Below are positions 54,074 through 62,957 of a DNA stretch of 64,000 nucleotides, in pieces. Position numbers and translations under genes: made by a program. Within the stretch, counting starts at the first letter, position 1; each line of letters begins with the position of its first letter. This stretch comes from Legionella oakridgensis ATCC 33761 = DSM 21215 (lineage in GTDB: Bacteria; Pseudomonadota; Gammaproteobacteria; Legionellales; Legionellaceae): NCBI RefSeq assembly GCF_000512355.1, contig NZ_CP004006.1:248001-312000 (forward strand), written 5' to 3'. The notes under the pieces are model-generated. The model saw only the letters and a program-made list of their open reading frames with translations. It ran no database searches and was not told where the DNA came from.

Positions 54074-55080
54074 AAAAATCCCTATTAGTTTTAAGCATTG
54101 TTTTTATTTTGTTAATTGGCTGGGTTGGCTTTTACGGCTACGGAAAAAACCGTATGGAAGTGGTGCATCCTTTTTACGGAACGGCTGTCCAGGCTGCTTA
54201 TGCAACGGGCACGGTTGAAGCCACCGTCATGATGCCCATATCCACTCATATTACTGCACGCTTGCTAAAATTATATGCTGATGAGGGCAGTGAAGTCATA
54301 AAAGGTCAGATCCTGGCTCAACTTGAAGACCAATATCTTCAAGAAACATTAAGAGAGTTAAAAGAACGGGAAGAACTGGCGCGTAAACGATATGAACGCC
54401 ATACTCCTTTGATGCAGAAAGGCGTTACTTCCAAAGATGAGTATGATCGTATGGTCTCTGAATGGCGAGCGGCAATGGCCGCCGTTCATGGGGCCGAGGC
54501 TCAAGTCAATTATCTTAAATTAATTGCCCCGGCAGATGGTCGTATCATTCGTCGCGATGGTGAAATAGGCCAACTTATCCCAGCAAATCAGGCCGTGTTT
54601 TGGCTTTCCTGTTGCGCACCTTTGAGGATCGGTGCCGAAGTGGATGAAGAAGACATTGTGTACGTTCGCCGCGGCCAGGAAGTATTGATTCGTGCAGATG
54701 CTTTCCCTGAGCGTATTTTTTATGGAAAAGTACAAAGTATTACTCCTAAAGGGGACCCCATTGCGCGCAGTTACCGAGTCCGGATAAGTCTCCCAGAAGA
54801 TACGCCGTTGTTGATTGGCATGACGACAGAAACCAATATCATTTTTCATAAAAAGCAAAACGCTTTATTATTACCGGCCAGTGCGGTGATGGCTGGTAAG
54901 GTCTGGTTGGTTGATGATGATAAACTTCGGCAAGTGCCTGTGTCGTTGGGCGCAAAAAGTTTAAAGCAGGTAGAAATTTTAAACGGTTTAACCGCTGATG
55001 ATTTGGTTATTTTGCATCCTCGTGATGAATTAAAGGAAGGAACGCGCGTGCGCCCAGTTCTTGTTAAATTGGAACAATAA
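54070..55080 (+). CDS. HlyD/MacA-family periplasmic adaptor
   Basis: A 336-residue membrane-fusion protein: one N-terminal membrane helix ('LLVLSIVFILLIGWVGFYGY'), a lipoyl half-motif ('YADEGSEVIKGQILAQLEDQ'), a coiled-coil hairpin (about 90-140, 'KEREELARKRYERH'), the second lipoyl half ('KLIAPADGRIIRRDGEIGQL') and a beta-barrel domain. It bridges an inner-membrane ABC exporter to the outer membrane. The ATG at 54070 is preferred to a TTG at 54049. Its stop overlaps the next start (TAATG), forming an operon with permease and ATPase, a DevBCA/MacAB-like arrangement. Confidence 0.85.
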   Translation: MKKSLLVLSIVFILLIGWVGFYGYGKNRMEVVHPFYGTAVQAAYATGTVEATVMMPISTHITARLLKLYADEGSEVIKGQILAQLEDQYLQETLRELKEREELARKRYERHTPLMQKGVTSKDEYDRMVSEWRAAMAAVHGAEAQVNYLKLIAPADGRIIRRDGEIGQLIPANQAVFWLSCCAPLRIGAEVDEEDIVYVRRGQEVLIRADAFPERIFYGKVQSITPKGDPIARSYRVRISLPEDTPLLIGMTTETNIIFHKKQNALLLPASAVMAGKVWLVDDDKLRQVPVSLGAKSLKQVEILNGLTADDLVILHPRDELKEGTRVRPVLVKLEQ

Positions 55081-56327
55081 TGAAATTGTTCGTGCTGATT
55101 GCGCTTAAGCATTTGCTTGCACGAAAACGGCAAAGTCTGGTTTCTTTGCTCGGTATAGTATTGGGCGTTTCATTTTTCCTAACCATTTCATCGTTGATGC
55201 AAGGGTCGGAAAAAGATTTTATCAAAAGACTGATTGATAATTCCCCACATATTATCATTATGGATGAATACCGTAATCCGCGCCTACAGCCAGTTTATCA
55301 ACTCTATGAACAAGGCGCTATTGAACTACGCAGCATGAAGCCTTTGACCGAAACACGTGGTATTCGTGGTTATGAACAAATCATCCATTATTTGCGCCAT
55401 ACATTTCCCGGTATACGTACTTCTCCGGCATTGGTAGGACAGGCTTTGCTTAGTTATGCGGGAAAAGATTTTTCCATTACGATGAATGGGATGATTCCTG
55501 AGGAAATCAAAACCGTTTCAACCATTAACCATTATATGATTGCCGGTACGATTGATGATTTAATCGTTAATCCCGATGGGATTGTTATCGGCAACCAACT
55601 GGCAAGAAAATTGTCGCTTAAGTTGGGTGATAACATCACAGCTACAGCAACCTCTGGACAAGTGCGCACTTTTAAAATATTAGGAATTTTTCGTACAGGC
55701 CGTTCCGATTTTGATGCAAATCAAACGTTTGTCAGTCTTAAGCGAGCTCAAGCTTTGCTTAATCGGGTTAATCGTGCCAATAGTATTCTTATTAAATTAC
55801 CCATGCCTTATCAAGCTTATGAACTTGCGGCCGAAATTGAACGGCAGATTGGTTATCAGACGGTTTCATGGCAAGAAAAATCGGAAGATTTATTGAATAC
55901 GTTGGTGATACGCAACACCATTATGTACAGTGTTGTCAGTGCGGTATTGATTGTAGCGGCTTTTGGCATTTACAACGTTATTTCTACGGTTGTGATGGAA
56001 AAACATCGTGACATTGCCATTTTGAAATCAATGGGCTTTTACAGCCGCGATATCCAGCTCATTTTTATTATTCAAGGATTACTGCTTGGAATGACAGGAT
56101 GTCTGCTGGGTTTGCCTTTGGGTAGTTTATTAATGTATGGCCTTATGCAAGTGCAATTTAAACCACCTGGGAGCTCGGAATTGGTCAGCATGCCACTGGA
56201 CTGGGGCTATCTGCAATTTGTCATCGCTGCAGCGTTTGCTATGATTGCTGCCATGGTTGCCGCATTACTTCCCGCACGAAAAGCAGCATGGGTTCAGCCT
56301 GTTGATATTCTTCGAGGAGGGACGTAA
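55080..56327 (+). CDS. FtsX/LolC-like ABC exporter permease
   Basis: A 415-residue inner-membrane protein. An N-terminal helix ('QSLVSLLGIVLGVSFFLTIS') is followed by a ~230-residue periplasmic MacB-PCD-type domain and three C-terminal helices ('MYSVVSAVLIVAAFGIYNVI', 'LIFIIQGLLLGMTGCLLGLP', 'FVIAAAFAMIAAMVAALLPA'). 'KHRDIAILKSMGF' is the conserved loop before helix 3. One such four-helix protein probably dimerises in the exporter. It starts at the stop of the adaptor gene and is followed by the ATPase two bases later. Confidence 0.9.
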   Translation: MKLFVLIALKHLLARKRQSLVSLLGIVLGVSFFLTISSLMQGSEKDFIKRLIDNSPHIIIMDEYRNPRLQPVYQLYEQGAIELRSMKPLTETRGIRGYEQIIHYLRHTFPGIRTSPALVGQALLSYAGKDFSITMNGMIPEEIKTVSTINHYMIAGTIDDLIVNPDGIVIGNQLARKLSLKLGDNITATATSGQVRTFKILGIFRTGRSDFDANQTFVSLKRAQALLNRVNRANSILIKLPMPYQAYELAAEIERQIGYQTVSWQEKSEDLLNTLVIRNTIMYSVVSAVLIVAAFGIYNVISTVVMEKHRDIAILKSMGFYSRDIQLIFIIQGLLLGMTGCLLGLPLGSLLMYGLMQVQFKPPGSSELVSMPLDWGYLQFVIAAAFAMIAAMVAALLPARKAAWVQPVDILRGGT

Positions 56328-56329
56328 AG

Positions 56330-57004
56330 ATGACTACCGTCATCAAGACAAAGCAATTGACACGCCGTTTACCTGCAGAAGTCCCTGTTACGTTAGTAGA
56401 AGATATTGATTTGGAAATCCAAGCTGGTGAGTTTGTGGTCATTACTGGTCCGTCTGGTTCCGGTAAATCCTCATTGCTTTATTTGTTAGGGTTACTCGAT
56501 AGGCCAAGCAGCGGCCTAATGTGGTTGAATGGGGAAAATACTTCTTTTTATTCTGAAGAGCAACTTGCGGATATCCGGCTGGCGCAGTTGGGGTTTGTTT
56601 TTCAGTTTCATTTTTTATTGCCGGAATTTACAGCCTTAGAAAATGTAATGCTACCCATGCAACGGTTAGGGAGGCTAGCACCCTTAGAAGTAAAAAGCCG
56701 AGCTGAAACATTATTGACGAATTTGAACTTGCAAGAACAGCTGAACAAGTTGCCCAAACAACTGTCTGGTGGTCAAAGCCAACGTGTGGCAATCGCCCGC
56801 GCACTTGCAAACGAGCCTTTATTAATTCTGGCGGATGAGCCGACTGGAAATCTTGATACAACAGCAAGCATGAACGTGCAAACCACTCTAAAACAATTAG
56901 CGCATCAGTATGGACGCACTGTGGTGGTAGTGACTCATGATCCGCAGTTTGCGGCAATGGCGGATAGGCTAATTCATATCATAGATGGTAAAATAGCATC
57001 ATAA
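56330..57004 (+). CDS. ABC exporter ATP-binding protein (LolD/DevA type)
   Basis: A 224-residue ATPase with Walker A 'GPSGSGKSS', Q-loop 'FVFQFHFLLPEFTALENV', signature 'LSGGQSQR', Walker B 'LLILADEPTGNLD' and H-loop 'VVVTHD'. These place it with LolD/MacB/DevA, consistent with the adjoining FtsX-like permease and HlyD adaptor. The complete set would export a hydrophobic substrate or peptide from the inner membrane across the periplasm; the outer-membrane partner (TolC type) is elsewhere. Confidence 0.93.
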   Translation: MTTVIKTKQLTRRLPAEVPVTLVEDIDLEIQAGEFVVITGPSGSGKSSLLYLLGLLDRPSSGLMWLNGENTSFYSEEQLADIRLAQLGFVFQFHFLLPEFTALENVMLPMQRLGRLAPLEVKSRAETLLTNLNLQEQLNKLPKQLSGGQSQRVAIARALANEPLLILADEPTGNLDTTASMNVQTTLKQLAHQYGRTVVVVTHDPQFAAMADRLIHIIDGKIAS

Positions 57005-57284
57005 TGGTTTTAATTGTAGCAATTATGCGATGTTCAATTGACATTGTTGACATAAAAGAATATAAATAAAGTTGTTCTTGCAATGAGCATCTATTGTAAA
57101 TAAATGAAAATTGTTTTTACATTACGCGATTTAATTCCCACATTTTTAGTGAAAACTAAAACATTCAACACGATTGTTTTCTGCCCAGTAGTCTGTGTGG
57201 TCGTGGCCTTCGCGGCCATCTAATATCTCCTTACATTCATTCAAAGTTATCCAAATAAAAATCTCTCAGAAAGAGGAACGTTGT

Positions 57285-58430
57285 ATGCCTCAAATTAGAT
57301 CAATGTTGATGTATGGTTTTGCTATGTTTGCCATGTTTTTTGGCTCAGGAAATCTGGTGTTTCCTTTGCAAATAGGTTATGAAAATGGCGATCATTGGCT
57401 TTTGGGTTTTGCAGGATTATTAATTACCGGTATTATTTTGCCTTTTTTAGGGCTTTTTGTAATTAAATTACACCAGGGAAATTACCAATCATTTTTTGGT
57501 GGGGCCGGGCGATTGGCTCAGGTTGTTTTGCCATTTGCCATGCTTTCTCTTTTGGGATCTTTTGGTGTAGTGCCGCGATGCATCACGGTTGCCTATGGTA
57601 GTATGGATTACATGATGCCGGGAATGTCTTTAATGACGTTCAGTTTTTTATTTTGTCTGGCCATGTATCTTGTTTGTTTAAATGATCGGTGGATGGTTAA
57701 TATTTTAGGCAAGTGGATGAGCCCTGTCTTATTGATTATTCTTATCATTTTAACAGCTATGGCCATATTTCATTCCCCAGAGCCAACTAGCCATCACAAA
57801 GCCAAAGAAGCATTTGCTACCGGATTTCTTACCGGATATCAAACTATGGATTTGTTTGCCGCTTTTTTCTTTTCAGCCCTTACTTTCACCCAAATTCAGA
57901 ATAAGCTGCCTGCAGGAACAAGCAGTCAGGAATTGATTCGCTTTGCTATTAAATCCAGTCTTATTGCGGCTATTTTATTGGCCATGATTTATTTGGGATT
58001 TGTTTATCTTGGTGCACATTATTCTTTCTTAATCCAGGATGTGCCTGCAGAATCAATGCTGCCAACCATCGCATTTTACACGATGGGAAAAAAGGCAACG
58101 ACCTTGATCGGATTTGCAATGCTTTTTTCGTGTTTATCCACAGCCATCGCATTGAATAATCTCTATGCACGATATTTATGTAATCTATTCAATTTAAAAG
58201 AAAATAAATTTTATCGAGTGGTATTACTGACGACAGGTATTGCCTTTATTATTTCTTTATTTGATTTTCGAGGCATTGCGGCTTTTTTACAGCCGATTCT
58301 TGAGGCTTTTTACCCCGGCATTATCGGCCTAGTGTTGATAAGTATCGTGATAAAGCGCCATCAGCCATTAAAAATGTATTTATTTTATATAATTACGTTA
58401 ATAACCATCAGCTATAGTTATTTAAAATAA
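57285..58430 (+). CDS. LIVCS-family branched-chain amino acid transporter
   Basis: A 381-residue inner-membrane protein with about 11-12 helices. 'MYGFAMFAMFFGSGNLVFPL' at the N-terminus is the signature of the BrnQ/LivCS family (cation-coupled Leu/Ile/Val import), followed by 'GYENGDHWLLGFAGLLITGI' and 'FLTGYQTMDLFAAFFFSAL'. The ATG at 57285 has AGAGGAACG before it; a longer frame from 57195 lacks a ribosome site and begins with non-family sequence. It is slightly shorter than E. coli BrnQ (439). No operon partner. Confidence 0.85.
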   Translation: MPQIRSMLMYGFAMFAMFFGSGNLVFPLQIGYENGDHWLLGFAGLLITGIILPFLGLFVIKLHQGNYQSFFGGAGRLAQVVLPFAMLSLLGSFGVVPRCITVAYGSMDYMMPGMSLMTFSFLFCLAMYLVCLNDRWMVNILGKWMSPVLLIILIILTAMAIFHSPEPTSHHKAKEAFATGFLTGYQTMDLFAAFFFSALTFTQIQNKLPAGTSSQELIRFAIKSSLIAAILLAMIYLGFVYLGAHYSFLIQDVPAESMLPTIAFYTMGKKATTLIGFAMLFSCLSTAIALNNLYARYLCNLFNLKENKFYRVVLLTTGIAFIISLFDFRGIAAFLQPILEAFYPGIIGLVLISIVIKRHQPLKMYLFYIITLITISYSYLK

Positions 58431-58658
58431 CTCACTGGAGGCATGGTTATAACGTAATGTTTTGATTGAAGCATTTGTTTGGAGCAACTTTTTTCTAAGT
58501 CATTTCCGGTGGTAAAATTAATAAATTGACCAGAGTTTAATTCTTGTACTGCTGGGAAGACGTTAGGTGGTATGGTGTTCTATTGTTTGCAATTTAACTC
58601 AGGTCATAGTTCATTCGGTTAAATGAACACCTTCAAGTGAGACTAAATGAATACATCG

Positions 58659-59054
58659 TTACATGTTTAATTCTTTTCTGCTTTGCGCCTCTGCCTGTTC
58701 TTTTGTTACAGATTCAATCATTTCATCCACTATGCGATGGTATCGACCTTTGAAGCTAAAAAATCCATCTGCTTTTGCATTAGCTTGATACAATGATTCC
58801 TGATGATCTTTTAGTAATTTTGTATCAATTTCAGGCGTAGATAAAGCACGAGTTAACAACCCGATTGTTTTGATGGCTTCGTCATATTTCTTGGTTTTAT
58901 CAGCGGTAATGCCTGCAGAAGCCAGAAAGGAATTTAACCTACTTTGTTCATTAATTTCTTTGCGTAGTTGGTTAGCGTATATTTCTAAGCTTATGATTTT
59001 TTTACTTAATTCCAAACGTGTTTTATTGTCTGGTTGTTCAAGGTCCAGTTTCAT
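58659..59054 (-). CDS. Hypothetical coiled-coil protein
   Basis: A 131-residue, all-helical, charged protein. Residues 12-45 ('LELSKKIISLEIYANQLRKE') are a probable coiled coil. No signal peptide or known domain. The tail 'EQAEAQSRKELNM' is Glu-rich. Isolated between a transporter gene and a repeat element. Confidence 0.5.
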   Translation of the reverse strand: MKLDLEQPDNKTRLELSKKIISLEIYANQLRKEINEQSRLNSFLASAGITADKTKKYDEAIKTIGLLTRALSTPEIDTKLLKDHQESLYQANAKADGFFSFKGRYHRIVDEMIESVTKEQAEAQSRKELNM

Positions 59055-59147
59055 TTTATTTTATTTGCCTAAAAAATTCTTTGATAAACTTTATAGGAGC
59101 TAAATGAGATCCAGACTGCCGTTTATCCCTTTTCTTATCAATAGTTA

Positions 59148-59307
59148 GGGTCTGTTTACATTTCATTTCACGGCTGCCAATTTGCCTGATTGGCGCCACA
59201 TGACGTTTTAATTCGTTAAATAGAGCTTGCTATTCGCCTCATTCAAACGCAAAGTAACACTCAATCACCCCAATTTTCGCTTCGCAAAATAAAATGTAAA
59301 CAGAACC
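59148..59307. mobile_element. 160-bp inverted-repeat element flanked by TA (MITE-like)
   Basis: The left end GGGTCTGTTTACATTTCATT and the right end, read in reverse complement GGTTCTGTTTACATTTTATT, agree at 18 of 20 positions. TA flanks each end (59146-59147 and 59308-59309), the duplication made by IS630/Tc1-type transposases. There is no coding capacity. The right end forms part of the stop codon of the gene at 59307-59963. Confidence 0.75.
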
Positions 59308-59963
59308 TAAAGTGATTTATTATTTTGAGTGGCTTTTGCAAGCAATTTGGTGACTTCATCATCAGAGGTTTGGGAGAAATCTTCAAACCAGAGTCCCACG
59401 GCATGAAAATTTACTGGTTTTAGGGGACAGATAAATTCATCCACTTCTTTTGCTATTTCTTTATAGCTTGAAAGAGCAGCAACAGGGACAGCCAGTATAA
59501 GCTTTGCAAGATTTTTTTTGCGCAATGCTTTTATGGCCGCGCGTACTGTTGCACCCGTTGCAATACCATCGTCAATAAGAATGACAATTTTATGCTGTAA
59601 ATTTGGTAAAGGTTTTTCTCCACGATAAATGGATTCCCGGCGCTGTAATTCTTTTTTCTCAGCGTTAATAACTGGTTGAATTGCCTCATCCGAAATGTGT
59701 AGCATTTGTAAAATATTGTCATTAAAAACCGTGGTATTTCCCGTGGCGATCGCGCCCATGGCAAGCTCTGCATGACCAGGAACACCAAGTTTTCGTACCA
59801 GAAATACATCCAGTGGCACAGCCAGTGCAGCTGCCACTTCGTAGGCCACGGGAACCCCACCTCGTGGTAAAGCCAATACAATGACTTCCGGATTTTTTTG
59901 ATAGGATTTTAAATAAGAAGCAAGAATTTTACCTGCTTCTTGACGGTTAACATATTTATCCAT
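59307..59963 (-). CDS. Phosphoribosyltransferase-domain protein
   Basis: A 218-residue protein. 'VIVLALPRGGVPVAYEVA' is the N-terminal strand and loop of predicted phosphoribosyltransferases, and 'VILIDDGIATGATVRAAIKA' the PRPP-binding D-D-x-x-A-T-G-x-T motif. Members act in nucleotide salvage or, in this stand-alone subgroup, are linked to stress response. ATG at 59963 is preceded by AGGGTAAC. The stop TAG uses the last base of the adjacent inverted-repeat element plus its TA duplicate, so the original C-terminus may have been longer. Confidence 0.85.
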   Translation of the reverse strand: MDKYVNRQEAGKILASYLKSYQKNPEVIVLALPRGGVPVAYEVAAALAVPLDVFLVRKLGVPGHAELAMGAIATGNTTVFNDNILQMLHISDEAIQPVINAEKKELQRRESIYRGEKPLPNLQHKIVILIDDGIATGATVRAAIKALRKKNLAKLILAVPVAALSSYKEIAKEVDEFICPLKPVNFHAVGLWFEDFSQTSDDEVTKLLAKATQNNKSL

Positions 59964-59976
59964 ATTGTTACCCTGA

Positions 59977-60294
59977 CTAAGGCGTAACTTCAAAATATTC
60001 CGTACTGTATGCGTAACAGTTCCATGGAGTTTTTACCCCATTGACTTCGACGTTGATGGTTATCATATCCACGCCCGCTAATGTTGGTTGTTGTTCAAGA
60101 TAACATACGCGGTTTACTCCATTAATGGTGACATAGTTATAAGCGGTGGTGGCTGAATAATTGGCTGGAACATAATAAACATCATCGCGATCTTCTAATA
60201 CAATTGGCTGACCAGTAATGATTATTTTGTCTGCAAAAGCCGGAAAACTCACTGTTAACAGGATGAGTATTGCTTTTAATAAAATCCCTTTCAT
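59977..60294 (-). CDS. Small exported protein of unknown function
   Basis: A 105-residue protein with a clear signal peptide ('MKGILLKAILILLTVSFPAF' then ADK). The ~85-residue mature part is beta-rich with two Cys ('RVCYLEQ' and 'PWNCYAY') likely bridged, and Tyr-rich strands. ATG at 60294 puts the signal peptide at the N-terminus; GGGAGAGCGCC precedes it. It ends 13 bases before the phosphoribosyltransferase start and probably shares its transcript. Confidence 0.7.
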   Translation of the reverse strand: MKGILLKAILILLTVSFPAFADKIIITGQPIVLEDRDDVYYVPANYSATTAYNYVTINGVNRVCYLEQQPTLAGVDMITINVEVNGVKTPWNCYAYSTEYFEVTP

Positions 60295-60486
60295 GATGGC
60301 GCTCTCCCTGCATTTGAACATGATTTAAAATAGAGCAAAAAATATAATTATTTTATTTTTATGATGAATCATGTCGTTGATCTTTTAAAAAACGGGGTGA
60401 TCATGACATGATTACTTCTTTAATTATAGACTATCCCATGATGGGTTATTTTATTTGGGAGTGTTATGAAAAATAATTTTCTTTGA

Positions 60487-60525
60487 TAAAAAACGACTAT
60501 CTCCAATTGAAAAAGAGATAATCGT
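60487..60525 (-). terminator. Intrinsic terminator after DUF1328 gene
   Basis: On the - strand, ACGATTATCTC and GAGATAGTCGT form an 11-bp stem with one G-U pair and an 11-base loop, followed directly by six T. It lies 15 bases after the stop of the small membrane protein. Confidence 0.8.
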
Positions 60526-60540
60526 TATAGAAAATATTTT

Positions 60541-60723
60541 TTATATGGGGGGTGGTGGTCTCCTACCGCTGATTAAACTGACAACCAGTAATATCACAAA
60601 TATAACAATGAATAAGAAAAATAAAAGCTGTGCGATTCCTGCTGCTGCTGATGCAATGCCACCAAAGCCAAAAACTGCAGCAATTATCGCAATAATGAAA
60701 AAGAAAATTGCCCAACTTAACAT
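60541..60723 (-). CDS. DUF1328 (YtjA-type) small membrane protein
   Basis: A 60-residue protein with two membrane helices: '[20 protein letters not shown]' and '[20 protein letters not shown]', ending 'RRPPPPI'. The 'W-A-I-x-F-x-I-I-A-I-I-A-A-x-F-G-F-G-G-I-A' start is typical of DUF1328, tiny inner-membrane proteins often induced by envelope or osmotic stress. GGGAGATACGATC precedes the ATG and an intrinsic terminator follows. A DUF3309 gene and a BON-domain gene are close by. Confidence 0.9.
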   Translation of the reverse strand: MLSWAIFFFIIAIIAAVFGFGGIASAAAGIAQLLFFLFIVIFVILLVVSLISGRRPPPPI

Positions 60724-60776
60724 GATCGTATCTCCCTTAAATACATCAAATAGATGTATAAAAAATCCATTTTAAT

Positions 60777-60811
60777 ACCCGGTAATTAACTAAACCCGGT
60801 AATTAACTAAA
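60777..60811. repeat. Tandem direct repeat of 17-18 bp
   Basis: ACCCGGTAATTAACTAA occurs twice in tandem (60777-60793 and 60795-60811). It sits in the AT-rich gap upstream of the DUF1328 gene and of the divergent DUF3309 gene, so it could be a binding site or a simple duplication. Confidence 0.7.
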
Positions 60812-61010
60812 AATAATTTATACCTCCTGAATTTTTCTGTGAAAAATTTTATTTTTTAAAATATTCTATCTGTTGATGATAGGTATTTTTTTTAGGGTCC
60901 TTTATTATTTTAGCATATTGGGAAAACCCCAATGTGATTGGTTTTGCATAAATTGGATGTTTCTACTATGCTAAATGGATAGGAAGGGAGTATTGCATAA
61001 TGGATTGATC

Positions 61011-61169
61011 ATGGACCTCGCTATATTATTGCTTCTTATTATACTTATTGCTGCATTATTACCGGTGTGGCCATATAGTAAAAAGTGGGGATATCGTCCT
61101 TCAGGAGCGGTAGGTGCATTATTAGTGATTCTTCTTTTTCTTTTTGTGTTTTTTCGTCCTGGAGCGTAA
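61011..61169 (+). CDS. DUF3309 small membrane protein
   Basis: A 52-residue protein with two helices: 'LAILLLLIILIAALLPVWPY' and 'AVGALLVILLFLFVFF', separated by 'SKKWGYRPSGA'. The 'L-P-x-W-P-x-S-x-x-W-G-Y-x-P-S-G' loop is diagnostic of DUF3309. The ATG at 61011 fits the family length; an upstream frame start at 60975 would add 12 residues. Function unknown; such proteins often occur near stress-induced envelope genes, as here. Confidence 0.88.
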   Translation: MDLAILLLLIILIAALLPVWPYSKKWGYRPSGAVGALLVILLFLFVFFRPGA

Positions 61170-61263
61170 TTAGCCACGGATAAGAAAAATTTGTTTTTAT
61201 TATGCTATTAATTTGATTGGTTTTGATTCTTGTTAATAAAGGGAACATAAGGAAGGGTGTATC

Positions 61264-61965
61264 ATGGATAAATTGATGAAGTTAAAAGCAGTAGCAATTC
61301 TTATTTGTAGCAGTCTTGCAGGCAGTGCCATGGCAGATGATCCCATGATGAATGGTAGCGCCAATGGCACAAAAAACGGTCAAACAGCTACTCAAGCGGC
61401 CCAACCTGGTGATGCAAAATTGACCAGCGATGTGAATACAGCACTAGCAGACTATGCAGGTAAAATTAATGTATCGGTCAAAGGCGGGGTCGTTTATTTG
61501 TCAGGACAATTGCCTTCGGATACGGATTATGAAAAAGCAGTGACCCTTGCTGAATCTACCAAGGGAGTGCTGGATGTAAATGTGGATAATCTTACTGTGA
61601 AAGACAGTAAAAATCCTTTATACGATAGCTACCTTACTGCCAAAGTAAAAGGCGCTCTGATTCAGACGGATGTGCTGGATAAAGATATTCCTAGCTGGTC
61701 TGTTAGCGTGGAGACTAAGAACGGTGAGGTCTTTTTATCTGGAACTGTTAAAAGTGACCAGGAAAAGCAAGAGGTGGTGAAAGTTGTGAACTCAGTCAAT
61801 GGTGTAACCAAGGTCAATGATCAACTGCAAGTTGGTAAAGAGGATGCTACTAAAGAGCAAACCAATACTGATATGACAACGCCATCTGACTCAAGTTCGG
61901 ATGCAAGTTCTGGTTCGAGTTCTGATGAGAGTGGTTCTGATACGATGAATAATTCATCTTATTGA
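61264..61965 (+). CDS. BON-domain periplasmic protein (OsmY-like)
   Basis: A 233-residue protein with signal peptide ('AVAILICSSLAGSAMADDPM'). Two BON domains follow: 'DAKLTSDVNTALADYAGKIN...VSVKGGVVYLSGQLPSD' (about 48-120) and 'DSYLTAKVKGALIQTDVLDK...VETKNGEVFLSGTVKSD' (about 125-200). BON domains bind phospholipids and protect the envelope under osmotic stress. The C-terminus is a Ser/Asp-rich tail ('SDSSSDASSGSSSDESGSD'), probably disordered. AGGAAGG precedes the ATG; a strong terminator follows. Confidence 0.92.
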   Translation: MDKLMKLKAVAILICSSLAGSAMADDPMMNGSANGTKNGQTATQAAQPGDAKLTSDVNTALADYAGKINVSVKGGVVYLSGQLPSDTDYEKAVTLAESTKGVLDVNVDNLTVKDSKNPLYDSYLTAKVKGALIQTDVLDKDIPSWSVSVETKNGEVFLSGTVKSDQEKQEVVKVVNSVNGVTKVNDQLQVGKEDATKEQTNTDMTTPSDSSSDASSGSSSDESGSDTMNNSSY

Positions 61966-61984
61966 TGACAGGATCATAATTCTT

Positions 61985-62017
61985 AAAAAGCACATATAAT
62001 AAATATGTGCTTTTTTT
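61985..62017 (+). terminator. Intrinsic terminator after BON-domain gene
   Basis: A 13-bp perfect stem AAAAAGCACATAT / ATATGTGCTTTTT with a 5-base loop, followed by further T. The symmetric A and T flanks would allow action on both strands. Confidence 0.92.
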
Positions 62018-62045
62018 ATTTAATGGATTATGATGAGGAATTGCT

Positions 62046-62894
62046 ATGTGCCGATTAATTGCATACATAGGATCTGAGATCCTGTTGGAAGATGTATTGG
62101 TAAAGCCTGTAAATTCAATTATCATGCAGAGTTTACATGCACGCGAATCAGAAATTCCCACGAATGGCGATGGATTTGGGTTAGGGTGGTATGCGCCGCA
62201 TATTAGTCCGGAGCCAGCATTATTTACCTCCATTTCTCCTGCTTGGAATGACAGAAATTTACTGCATTTGACCGCTAAAATTAAATCTCCAGCATTATTT
62301 GCCCATGTGCGTGCAGCCAGCGCTGGTGGGGTTACCAATTATAATTGCCATCCCTTTGTCCATGATAAATGGATGTTTATGCATAATGGTGGAATTCATG
62401 ATTTTATTACGGTCAAAAGGCACCTTCGCCATTTATTAGAAGATGATATTTATCATTGGATTCAGGGAGAAACAGACTCGGAACACATGTTTGCTTTATT
62501 TTTGCAAATGGCGAAGGGGAAGGATTTATCACAGTTGTCGGTGGTTGCTGATGTTTTGCAAGCGGTATTTTATCAAATTTCTGAATTAATTAGACAATTT
62601 GGAAAACATGGCGCCTCTTATTTTAATGTTTGTCTGACGGATGGCCAGCGGTTATTAGCCAGCCGTTATTGCAGTTATAAAAGCTCTCGTCCATCCAGCA
62701 TGCATTATTCAATAGGAAGCGAGTTTGTAGCCAGAAATGGCAGATATCACATGCTCCAAGAAAAAGACAAGAAACGTTGTATTCTAGTCACTTCCGAGAA
62801 GCTCACTCGGTTTAATGCAGAATGGCAAGACGTTCCTGAAAATCATTTGCTAATGGTGGATAAAGATTTTTCGATTCAACTAAGATCGTTATGA
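62046..62894 (+). CDS. Class II glutamine amidotransferase (YafJ-like)
   Basis: A 282-residue protein. The mature N-terminal Cys2 in 'MCRLIAYIGS' is the nucleophile of class II (Ntn-type) glutamine amidotransferases; 'NGDGFGLGWY', 'LFAHVRAASAG' and 'NCHPFVHDKWMFMHNGGIHD' build the glutamine site. The C-terminal part follows the stand-alone YafJ/EgtC-like group. It would release ammonia from glutamine; the acceptor is unknown. Followed by yajQ, 63 bases apart. Confidence 0.92.
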   Translation: MCRLIAYIGSEILLEDVLVKPVNSIIMQSLHARESEIPTNGDGFGLGWYAPHISPEPALFTSISPAWNDRNLLHLTAKIKSPALFAHVRAASAGGVTNYNCHPFVHDKWMFMHNGGIHDFITVKRHLRHLLEDDIYHWIQGETDSEHMFALFLQMAKGKDLSQLSVVADVLQAVFYQISELIRQFGKHGASYFNVCLTDGQRLLASRYCSYKSSRPSSMHYSIGSEFVARNGRYHMLQEKDKKRCILVTSEKLTRFNAEWQDVPENHLLMVDKDFSIQLRSL

Positions 62895-62957
62895 GTAGCT
62901 GCATTCTTCTTGCAGATGATATAATTTAGGAACATAACAACAGGTCTAGGGACTATT

